Shown here: in pieces, positions 1 through 7,577 of the stretch | Layout: every line of letters begins with the position of its first letter | Position numbering within the stretch: the stretch's first letter is position 1 | Assembly: GCA_016787445.1 (NCBI GenBank) | Contig: JAEUTQ010000016.1 | Coordinates: 1-64,000 of the forward strand | Source: Bacteroidia bacterium | GTDB lineage: Bacteria; Bacteroidota; Bacteroidia; B-17B0; Aurantibacillaceae | DNA: 64,000 nt | Direction of reading: 5' to 3' | Made by a program: the position numbers and the translations under genes | Notes under the pieces: generated by a model | What the model was told of the DNA's origin: nothing | The model's input: the letters and a program-made list of their open reading frames with translations, nothing else | Databases searched by the model: none

Positions 1-245
1 ATAAAAGCGCAATCGCTACCGGGTGCTTTTATATCTTCCGATATAACAAAACATCTGACACCCTTTTTGTATAATTCCTCAATGAATCGGTGTCCGTTAT
101 TGCGCTCACTCACTAAAGCAAAAAAAACACTTTCCGAAAACGGAACGACACTTCTGCTATCGGTGAGTAAATTTTTTATCACTACATGCGCATTCCCTAA
201 AAGTTGTCCGCTGCAAATGTTTGAGATATGATGAGGAGTTATCAC
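1..245 (-). CDS. murF: MurF N-terminus, probably the bifunctional MurF/alanine racemase (partial)
   Basis: Only the first 81 codons lie in the window; the gene runs off the left edge. The peptide carries the MurF Mur-ligase N-terminal signature: an ISNICSG opening, [22 protein letters not shown] and [13 protein letters not shown], the usual N-terminal substrate-binding part. MurF adds D-Ala-D-Ala to the UDP-MurNAc-tripeptide in the cytoplasm. In Bacteroidota it is usually fused to alanine racemase, but the fusion cannot be seen here. The chosen start is a GTG that overlaps the TGA of the upstream thymidine kinase gene (GTGA), which suggests translational coupling. No other start fits the N-terminal homology better. 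Confidence 0.82.
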   Translation of the reverse strand, partial: MITPHHISNICSGQLLGNAHVVIKNLLTDSRSVVPFSESVFFALVSERNNGHRFIEELYKKGVRCFVISEDIKAPGSDCAF

Positions 246-820
246 TTGTTTTCGTTGGCTTTATTGTAACATACTCTGCAAAGCGGCTCGTAGCTGTCGG
301 TTTCGCCTAATACAACCAATTTATCATTGATGATGGTGCGATGAGACACGTAAGCTAAATCTCCGCAATGCATGCAAATGGCATGTACTTTGGTCACGTA
401 TTCTGCAGTGGCAAGCAAGTTTGGTATGGGACCAAAAGGTTTGCCTAAGTAATCTAAATCCAATCCTGCAACAATCACACGAATGCCCATGTCGGCTAAT
501 TGTTTACATACATTCGGTAATTCTTCATCAAAAAATTGTGCTTCGTCAATGCCAACAACATCCACATCATTCACCATGAGTAAAATATTAGAACTTGCAG
601 GAACCGGCGTACTATGAATTTCAGTGCCGGTGTGCGAAACAACTTTCACATCATCGTATCGCGTATCAATGTTGGGTTTGAAAATTTCTACTTTCTGTTT
701 CGCGAATTGTGCGCGTTTCAGTCGTCGTATTAATTCTTCCGTCTTTCCTGAAAACATACTCCCACAAATAACTTCAATCCAGCCGCGGCGTTTTTGGGAG
801 ATGGTGTTTTCTAAAAACAT
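242..820 (-). CDS. tdk: Thymidine kinase (type II)
   Basis: Phosphorylates thymidine to dTMP with ATP, for nucleoside salvage in the cytoplasm. The 192-residue protein has the type II layout: P-loop GSMFSGKT at residues 20-27, the DEAQFF catalytic segment at 92-97 with Glu93 as the likely general base, the conserved [13 protein letters not shown] segment, and a zinc lasso made by Cys149, Cys152, Cys181 and Cys184. Length and motifs are all normal for the family. It is the first gene of a minus-strand unit with murF, which overlaps its stop codon. The divergent gene at 906 shares the intergenic region. Confidence 0.96.
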   Translation of the reverse strand: MFLENTISQKRRGWIEVICGSMFSGKTEELIRRLKRAQFAKQKVEIFKPNIDTRYDDVKVVSHTGTEIHSTPVPASSNILLMVNDVDVVGIDEAQFFDEELPNVCKQLADMGIRVIVAGLDLDYLGKPFGPIPNLLATAEYVTKVHAICMHCGDLAYVSHRTIINDKLVVLGETDSYEPLCRVCYNKANENK

Positions 821-905
821 TGTTTAAAAGGAGTTAATAATAAACTTTAAATGTAAAGGTAAATGACTTACTTTTAGTTCTAAAATTATTCACAAATAAT
901 AACAA

Positions 906-1442
906 ATGACAACTGAAAAAGCATTTGAGCAATTAAAACTGGCGGCACTGGAAGTAAAAGCTGCCTTAATTGATATCGACGAGAACATTCAACCTTCTGT
1001 TACCGAAGTTGAAAGTCTTTCAGAAAAAGTGAATGTTTTAACCGAACAACTTGTTATCTATAAATTTCTAAAAACGCAGAAGGAGCTTTCACCTAATTTT
1101 AATATTCACCTCAAAGTCATGGAGCAAGCTGAGCAAAAAGTGCCGGTTCAGAACGATGAAGTGAAAATGCATGAAACTATTTCGAGTGTTGTTAGCGCAA
1201 CAGAGGCCGTTACGTCTGCCCGCAGAGTAGAAATCGGACTTAACGATAAATTCAGAATGATCAGTGAATTATTTAATAATAATTCAACCGAGTTCAATCT
1301 GGCCATGGAGCAATTAAATCACATCGATAACCTGAATGAGAGTGAAACGTATTTACGCGAGCTCATGAATTTATATAATTGGAAGGCAAATCACGAGTTA
1401 ACTGTTCGGATTTTCCAGTTAAATCAAAAGCGATTTATTTAA
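906..1442 (+). CDS. Conserved hypothetical, predicted coiled-coil protein
   Basis: A 178-residue soluble acidic protein with no signal peptide or membrane segment. The N-terminal 60 residues look helical with heptad-like Leu/Val spacing. The C-terminal half has a motif I recall from uncharacterised Bacteroidota proteins: IGLNDKFRMISELFNNN, followed by FNLAMEQLN and a LYNWKANHE ending. Function is unknown. It lies 8 bp upstream of the M28 peptidase gene and is probably cotranscribed with it. It is divergent from tdk. Confidence 0.7.
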   Translation: MTTEKAFEQLKLAALEVKAALIDIDENIQPSVTEVESLSEKVNVLTEQLVIYKFLKTQKELSPNFNIHLKVMEQAEQKVPVQNDEVKMHETISSVVSATEAVTSARRVEIGLNDKFRMISELFNNNSTEFNLAMEQLNHIDNLNESETYLRELMNLYNWKANHELTVRIFQLNQKRFI

Positions 1443-1450
1443 CCGAACCC

Positions 1451-2602
1451 ATGTTTCGCAAATTATTTGCAGTCGTTTTTTTTCTATCCGTTACTTTTTT
1501 TACCAAGTCGCAAGATTCACTCTACGCTCGTTTAATCATTAAAAAATTAACGTCTAAAGAATGTTATGGAAGAGGTTATCTCAATAACGGTTTGGATGTA
1601 GCGGCAAAGTATATTACCGATCAGTTGAAAAGTGTTAAGGCAAAACCACTCTTTAGCACCGGCTATTATCAGGAATTTGATTTCAATGTGAACACTTTTC
1701 CAAATAATGTTAGCGTAAAACTCAACGGCAAAGCCATTAAACCCGGCAATGATTTTATTTTAAATCCTCAAAGCGGAAGCATTAAGGGTAAGTTTAATCT
1801 AAAGCAAGTAGATAGCGTTACCTATAAAGCCATTGATTCTCCCATTCCTGTTATTTTAAGTCTGAAAAGGAAATTAACCTTTAGTGTGGCAACTAATTCC
1901 TTAGCAGGATGTGAAGTGAAATTACTGAACAAAAATCAATACAAGGATTTTAAGACGCTTGATGTGAACATCGAAAGTAAAGTATTAACTAAATTCATCA
2001 ATAAGAACATTTGTGCCTATATCGATGGAACAAAAAATAACGACACTTGTATTTATTTCACTGCGCACTATGATCATTTGGGCGGATTAGGAAAGAAAAC
2101 GTTTTTTCCGGGAGCGAACGACAATGCTAGCGGTGTTAGCGTGCTCCTTAATTTTATAAAATATTACAGCGAACATCCTCCAAAATATAAAACAGTTTTT
2201 GTTTTTTTCGCCGGCGAGGAAGCGGGTTTACTGGGCTCTAAACATTTTGTGGAGAAGGGGGGAATTGATTTAAAATCCATTAAATTTTTGATTAATCTGG
2301 ATTTATTGGGAACCGGCGATGATGGCATCATGGTTACCAATGGCGCGGTGCTAACCTCTCAATTTGAGATGCTGACAAAAATCAACGCTCAAAAGAATTA
2401 TGTGAAGGAAATCAAGAAAAGAGGAAAGGCTCAAAACAGCGACCATTATTGGTTTACCGAGAAAGGCGTACCCGCATTTTTCATATATACATTAGGCGGA
2501 ATAAAGGCTTATCACGACGTGGATGATGTCGAAAAAACCTTGCCCTTAACCGATTACGGCGATGTTTTCCGTCTTTTACGCGATTTTGTTAATGAGCTTT
2601 AA
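1451..2602 (+). CDS. Secreted M28-family metallopeptidase
   Basis: Zinc aminopeptidase of the M28 family, probably exported. The ATG at 1451 is chosen because it starts a typical signal peptide (MFRKLFAVVFFLSVTFFTKSQ); an upstream in-frame extension would overlap the preceding gene and is not signal-like. The catalytic half shows YFTAHYDHLGG (first zinc His), PGANDNASG (bridging Asp), FVFFAGEEAGLLGS (catalytic Glu and Glu ligand), INLDLLG (Asp ligand) and KAYHDVDD (last His). All ligands appear intact. At 383 residues it is a single-domain enzyme with an N-terminal extension. The substrate cannot be inferred. Confidence 0.88.
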   Translation: MFRKLFAVVFFLSVTFFTKSQDSLYARLIIKKLTSKECYGRGYLNNGLDVAAKYITDQLKSVKAKPLFSTGYYQEFDFNVNTFPNNVSVKLNGKAIKPGNDFILNPQSGSIKGKFNLKQVDSVTYKAIDSPIPVILSLKRKLTFSVATNSLAGCEVKLLNKNQYKDFKTLDVNIESKVLTKFINKNICAYIDGTKNNDTCIYFTAHYDHLGGLGKKTFFPGANDNASGVSVLLNFIKYYSEHPPKYKTVFVFFAGEEAGLLGSKHFVEKGGIDLKSIKFLINLDLLGTGDDGIMVTNGAVLTSQFEMLTKINAQKNYVKEIKKRGKAQNSDHYWFTEKGVPAFFIYTLGGIKAYHDVDDVEKTLPLTDYGDVFRLLRDFVNEL

Positions 2603-2659
2603 AAGCCCTAAAAAACTCCCTTTTTTTTGTAAAAATCCGTACCTTTAAAGCTTAGCGCT

Positions 2660-5600
2660 ATGAGTTTTAAACGGTTTTTGAGCGTATTGTGTTTTGCGCT
2701 CCTTTTCTTACAAAAATCTTTCGCCCAGTATTACTACGGGATGCAAATGGATTTTGGAAAAAACCGTATTCAATATCAAGATTTTAATTGGACCTACTTT
2801 GATTACGACCGCTACAAGGTTTATCTCTATCAGGGCGGAAAGGAAATTGCGCAGTATGTTTCAGTATCTGTAGATAAGCAGCTTCCAATTCTCGAAAAGC
2901 GCCTCGACTTTCAAATGAATGATAAGGTGCAGATTTTGGTCTACAATAATCAAAATGATTTTAAGCAAAGTAATTTAGGACTATCTGCCGAGGAAGAAAC
3001 CAATGTGGGTGGCGTTACGCATATTGTTGGCGATAAAATCAACGTTTACTTCAACGGCAGTCATGCCGATTTAGATCGTCAAATCCGGGCCGGACTCGCT
3101 GATTTAATGATTAGCAAGCGCATGTACGGCGGTAGTGCCCGCGAAATGGTGCGTAATTCTACTTTACTGGTATTGCCGGATTGGTTCAAGCAAGGGCTTA
3201 TTCGTTACTTGTCGGAGGGCTGGCATACGTTATCCGATAATCAACTAATGGATGCTATCAAAAACGATCGCTTCTATAAATTTAACCATCTCACAGGTAA
3301 AGATGCCTATATGGCCGGTCATGCTCTTTGGTATTATATCGCGGAAACTTATGGCGAAGCTGTTATTCCGAATATTTTATACATGACTAAAATGAGCCGT
3401 AGTCCGGATAACGCATTATTGTTTGTTGTTGGTACTTCACTCAACAATTTGATTTTTGAGATGCAGGAAGTTTTTAATAAGAGATATTATAATTACAACG
3501 ACTCTCTTCGTACGTTTCCTGCCACACCAAATGTGTTAACTAAGCAGAAGAAAACGCGCCATTATTATAGTTTTAAAGTGAGTCCCGACGGACAAAAAGT
3601 AATTTACTCTACCAACGAAATGGGACAGTTTAAAGTATGGTTGCATACTCTGGGTGAAGAAGAACACAAACGCATTTTAAAGTTTAATCCGAAAGTGGAG
3701 CGGATGGATGATTTTAATTATCCGCTGTTAGCTTTTCATCCGAATAATGAGATTGTCGCCATGTTGTATGAAAGAAAAAATCAATTGATTTTACATACCT
3801 ACAACATCACCACAAAGGAAAGCTTTAAACGTAACATCACCGGATTTGAAAAAGTAAACAGTTTTTGTTTTAGCCATGATGGCAAGAAATTAGCTATGAG
3901 CGCCGTGAAAAAAGGAAAAGGCCAGTCAGACATTTTCGTTTTCATATTAAACAGCGGAGGCATTGAACAATTAACGAATGATATCTGGGACGATAACAAC
4001 CCTGTATTTGTAAAAGGCAGCAAGGGTGTTGTTTTTGAAAGTAACCGTGTGTCGGATACCATCAAATGGAGTGATGACGCGAAAGTGTTTAATAAAATTA
4101 CCAAGAACAATGATTTATTTTATTTGAGTTACAGTCCGCGTTCGCAAATCGCAATTCGCGTTACGAATACGCCGAATGTAAATGAAATATTACCTCAGGA
4201 ATATTCTAAAGATTTAGTGGCGTATGTGAGCGATAAAAACGGAATTTACAACCGCTATGTGGCGCAATTCGACAGTACCATTGCTTTTGTGGATACAGTG
4301 GAACATTATCGATATTATTTTAATTCAAAGCCTATTTCTAACTATAACCGAAATGTCATTGAACAGCACATTAATTCGCGCTATACCAAGAAGGCTGAGA
4401 TATTTTACAATGAAGGGAAATACGTTTTAACCGTTTCCGATTTGGAGAAACCATCCGGATTAAAAACTGCAGAGCTGAAAGACACTTGGTTAAAAGCAAC
4501 GGAGCGCCCGTTTATATTTGATCCTGAACGAATCAGTTTACCGGAACCAAAAAAGCAAGTGGAACAGAAAACAAAAACTGTGAAGGATACAGCAAGAAAA
4601 TCAGGCGGAATTGATTTCGACAATTATACTTTAGCCGGAGAAAAACCTAAAAAGCAAGTAGAAAATAAAGAGACTGACGCAGCGCCTCAAGACACGTCCT
4701 CCTCAAAAAGTGAAATAGCGCAAAATCAATTCAGATTTCCGATTCAACAAAATTACTTCACCACCTTCTATACAGATTACGTAGTAACACAATTGGATAA
4801 TTCGTATTTAAGCACCAATTATCAGCGCTACACGGGAGGTTCTTATCCGATATATTTAAATCCGGGATTAAATGCATTGTTTAAAATCGGACTGAGTGAT
4901 TTGATGGAAGACCGTCGTATCGTTGCAGGTTTTCGTATTGCGGGCTCACTGGATAATGAATTTATGTTGAGCTTTGAGAACCGCCGTAAATTATTAGACC
5001 ATCAGTTAGTATTGCACCGTCAGTCATTCTTAAAAGTAGCCGGTTTTTATGGCGAGTTGGCGAAAATAAACACGAATGATGCACGTTATTCCGTTAAGTA
5101 TCCGTTTAGTGAAGTGAGCGCAACACGTTTATCGGTATTGTATCGTAACGACCGAACTGTATTTGCTTCAGTAGGCGATATGTCTTTACCGAGAAGAAAC
5201 ACCTACGATAATTATGCCGGTGTGCGTTGGGAGTATATTTTTGATAATACCAGAAAGCGTGGTTTAAATTTATATAACGGTGTGCGCGCCAAGGTTTGGG
5301 CAGAGTATTGGCGATTAATTAAAACGGAACAACATGATTTAATTACATACGGTTTTGACATTCGTGGCTATAAGAAAGTACACCGTGATTTAATTTGGTG
5401 TAACCGTTTAGCTTATGGCGGCTCCTTAGGTTCCGATCGTTTAATTTATTATTTGGGTGGTGTTGATTCCTGGTTCAATCCTTCTTTCGATCAAACGATA
5501 AATGTGGTGAAGCCGGAACAATACCAATTCCAAACTTTAGCAACCAACATGCGCGGTTTCCGTCAGAACATCCGTAACGGAAATAATTTTGTGGTTTATA

Positions 5601-5941
5601 ATACTGAATTACGCTGGCCAATGTTCCGTTATTTATTAAATCGTCCGATTAAATCCGATTTTGTAAATAACTTCCAGGTAGTTGTATTCGCTGATTTGGG
5701 AATGGCCTGGTATGGCGCTAATCCTTTAAGTGAAGATAACACGCTCAATAAAAATAGTTATTACAGTAATCCGATTACACTGACTGTGTATAAACAAAAA
5801 AATCCATTGGTTGGAGGTTACGGATTAGGATTACGCTCGCGTTTATTAGGATATTTTGTTCGTTTGGATTTCGGATGGGGCGTTGATGATATGCAAGTTC
5901 AAAAACCGATTACGTATTTATCATTTACAACAGATTTTTAA
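2660..5941 (+). CDS. Large envelope protein: inactive-peptidase-like domain, PD40 repeats and C-terminal beta-barrel
   Basis: A 1093-residue exported protein (signal peptide ending near KSFAQ). Residues about 25-290 resemble a gluzincin-type (peptidase MA-like) domain, but where HExxH is expected the segment reads DRQIRAGLADL, so catalysis is unlikely. Residues about 300-620 hold TolB-like PD40 blades (SPDGQKVIYSTN, SHDGKKLAMSA, DDNNPVFVKGSKGVVFESN). A low-complexity linker rich in Lys/Pro/Thr (about 630-690) precedes a C-terminal region full of alternating aromatic beta strands ending in SFTTDF, typical of an outer-membrane barrel. Such proteins are often annotated TolB in Bacteroidota. The role is unknown; surface assembly or a receptor is possible. 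Its stop overlaps the next ATG. Confidence 0.75.
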   Translation: MSFKRFLSVLCFALLFLQKSFAQYYYGMQMDFGKNRIQYQDFNWTYFDYDRYKVYLYQGGKEIAQYVSVSVDKQLPILEKRLDFQMNDKVQILVYNNQNDFKQSNLGLSAEEETNVGGVTHIVGDKINVYFNGSHADLDRQIRAGLADLMISKRMYGGSAREMVRNSTLLVLPDWFKQGLIRYLSEGWHTLSDNQLMDAIKNDRFYKFNHLTGKDAYMAGHALWYYIAETYGEAVIPNILYMTKMSRSPDNALLFVVGTSLNNLIFEMQEVFNKRYYNYNDSLRTFPATPNVLTKQKKTRHYYSFKVSPDGQKVIYSTNEMGQFKVWLHTLGEEEHKRILKFNPKVERMDDFNYPLLAFHPNNEIVAMLYERKNQLILHTYNITTKESFKRNITGFEKVNSFCFSHDGKKLAMSAVKKGKGQSDIFVFILNSGGIEQLTNDIWDDNNPVFVKGSKGVVFESNRVSDTIKWSDDAKVFNKITKNNDLFYLSYSPRSQIAIRVTNTPNVNEILPQEYSKDLVAYVSDKNGIYNRYVAQFDSTIAFVDTVEHYRYYFNSKPISNYNRNVIEQHINSRYTKKAEIFYNEGKYVLTVSDLEKPSGLKTAELKDTWLKATERPFIFDPERISLPEPKKQVEQKTKTVKDTARKSGGIDFDNYTLAGEKPKKQVENKETDAAPQDTSSSKSEIAQNQFRFPIQQNYFTTFYTDYVVTQLDNSYLSTNYQRYTGGSYPIYLNPGLNALFKIGLSDLMEDRRIVAGFRIAGSLDNEFMLSFENRRKLLDHQLVLHRQSFLKVAGFYGELAKINTNDARYSVKYPFSEVSATRLSVLYRNDRTVFASVGDMSLPRRNTYDNYAGVRWEYIFDNTRKRGLNLYNGVRAKVWAEYWRLIKTEQHDLITYGFDIRGYKKVHRDLIWCNRLAYGGSLGSDRLIYYLGGVDSWFNPSFDQTINVVKPEQYQFQTLATNMRGFRQNIRNGNNFVVYNTELRWPMFRYLLNRPIKSDFVNNFQVVVFADLGMAWYGANPLSEDNTLNKNSYYSNPITLTVYKQKNPLVGGYGLGLRSRLLGYFVRLDFGWGVDDMQVQKPITYLSFTTDF

Positions 5942-6300
5942 TGGATATTTTAATTTTATTACTCGTTGGTTTATTAGCCGGAATTTTGAGCGGTATGGTT
6001 GGGATTGGCGGTGGAATCATTATTGTTCCCGTGTTGGTTTATTTCTTACAATTCTCGCAGCACAAGGCGCAGGGCACTACACTCTTTATGTTTTTATTGC
6101 CAATCGGAATTTTAGGCGTGATGAATTATTATAAAGCCGGCTATGTTGATTTTAAAACGGCTATTATCATTGGTTCTACCTTTGTAATCGGAAGTTATTT
6201 CGGCAGTAAATGGTCTATTTCTTTAGATCAAAAAACCGTGAAGCAAATCTTTGGTGTTATTATAGTTTTACTCGGACTCAAAATGATTTTTTGGAAGTAA
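5941..6300 (+). CDS. Half-size TauE/SafE-family membrane transporter
   Basis: A 119-residue integral membrane protein with about four hydrophobic helices. The N-terminal repeat is the TauE/SafE signature: GLLAGILSGMVGIGGG, then PVLVYFL, HKAQGTTLFMFLP-like residues and a GSYFGSK turn. Full-length members have two such repeats and about 250 residues, so this is one repeat and may work as a dimer. The start ATG overlaps the stop of the upstream gene (TAATG), and its own stop overlaps the next ATG, so three genes are coupled. The substrate is unknown; family members move sulfite, sulfonates or other organic anions. Confidence 0.82.
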   Translation: MDILILLLVGLLAGILSGMVGIGGGIIIVPVLVYFLQFSQHKAQGTTLFMFLLPIGILGVMNYYKAGYVDFKTAIIIGSTFVIGSYFGSKWSISLDQKTVKQIFGVIIVLLGLKMIFWK

Positions 6301-7493
6301 TGGTAAATGCAGAGCATATAAAATCATTAGCGGAAAAGAACTTTCAAAAGGTTCTTGAGATCCGTAAGCATATTCATGCTAATCCTGAATTATCGTTCGA
6401 AGAATATAAGACGAGCGAATACATTGCAAAAATATTAGATTCATTAGGGATTGAGTATTCAAAAGGAATAGTGAAGACAGGAATTGTGGCCTTGATAAAA
6501 GGGAAGAATCCCGGAAAAAGAACTTTGTTATTACGTGCCGATATGGATGCCTTGCCTATTGTTGAGACAAATAATGTAGAATATGTTTCAAAAAATCACG
6601 GTGTCATGCATGCCTGCGGTCACGATGTGCATAGCGCCAGTTTATTGGGAGCCGCTGCCATTTTAAACGAATGTAAAGATAGTTTCGAAGGCACCATCAA
6701 ATTAATTTTTCAACCCGGAGAAGAAGTGTTACCGGGTGGCGCGTCACTCATGATTCAGGAAGGTGTTTTAAAAAATCCCGAAGTAAATATTGCCATCGCT
6801 CAGCATGTGCATCCAAGTATGGAGACAGGAAAAGTTGGATTCAGGAGTGGAATGTATATGGCGAGCACGGATGAGATTTATTTAACTGTTACCGGAAAGG
6901 GCGGACATGCTGCGATGCCTGCCGAGTATAATAATCCGCTATTAATTGCTTCTGAAATTCTTCTGGAGTTAAAGAAAAAATTTCCTAATGACGGCAAGTC
7001 AGAAATTCCAACTGTGTTGGCTTTTGGAAAAATTGAAGGTAAGGGTGCTACAAATGTGATTCCTGAAAAAGTGGAATTAGCCGGAACCTTCCGCACCATG
7101 AATGAAAAGTGGAGAAAAGAGGCGCACGCTGAAATCACACGCATCGTAAATGAAGTGGCGAATAAAAATAAAGGGACGGCAGATTTGCGCATTGAAATTG
7201 GCTATCCTTTTTTAGTTAATGATGAAAAAGTAACCGAATTATGTCGCTCTGCAGCCATTCAATATTTAGGAAAGGAAAATGTGGAGGAATTGCCCTTACG
7301 AATGACTGCCGAGGACTTTGCGTTTTTCTCGCAGCAATTGCCTTGCTGCTTTTATCGTTTGGGTACCGGTAACAAATCAAAGGGAATTACCTCCGGTGTT
7401 CATACTTCTACATTCGACATCGACGAGAATGCCTTGCGCATTGGTTCGGGCTTAATGGCCTGGCTTACTATACAGCAGCTTAATGCCCAGTAA
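6300..7493 (+). CDS. M20 family amidohydrolase (IAA-amino-acid/hippurate hydrolase-like)
   Basis: A 397-residue cytoplasmic metalloamidase that removes acyl or aminoacyl groups from N-substituted amino acids. The ATG at 6300 overlaps the TAA of the TauE gene and gives the correct N-terminus (MVNAEHIKSLAEKNF). Motifs in order: RKHIHANPELSFEE, LLRADMDALP, MHACGHDVHSASLLGAA (metal Cys and His), FQPGEEVLPGG (Glu pair), AQHVHP (His), a dimerisation-domain GKGGHAAMP segment and MTAEDFAFF near the end. All metal ligands of the M20D type are present. The substrate cannot be named. Confidence 0.9.
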   Translation: MVNAEHIKSLAEKNFQKVLEIRKHIHANPELSFEEYKTSEYIAKILDSLGIEYSKGIVKTGIVALIKGKNPGKRTLLLRADMDALPIVETNNVEYVSKNHGVMHACGHDVHSASLLGAAAILNECKDSFEGTIKLIFQPGEEVLPGGASLMIQEGVLKNPEVNIAIAQHVHPSMETGKVGFRSGMYMASTDEIYLTVTGKGGHAAMPAEYNNPLLIASEILLELKKKFPNDGKSEIPTVLAFGKIEGKGATNVIPEKVELAGTFRTMNEKWRKEAHAEITRIVNEVANKNKGTADLRIEIGYPFLVNDEKVTELCRSAAIQYLGKENVEELPLRMTAEDFAFFSQQLPCCFYRLGTGNKSKGITSGVHTSTFDIDENALRIGSGLMAWLTIQQLNAQ

Positions 7494-7577
7494 TTTAGCA
7501 ATGGTACTTAATTCCTTTTTATGCTTTATTATAGCAAAAAATATACTATTTTTACTGGCTTTACGTTATAGCTCAAC

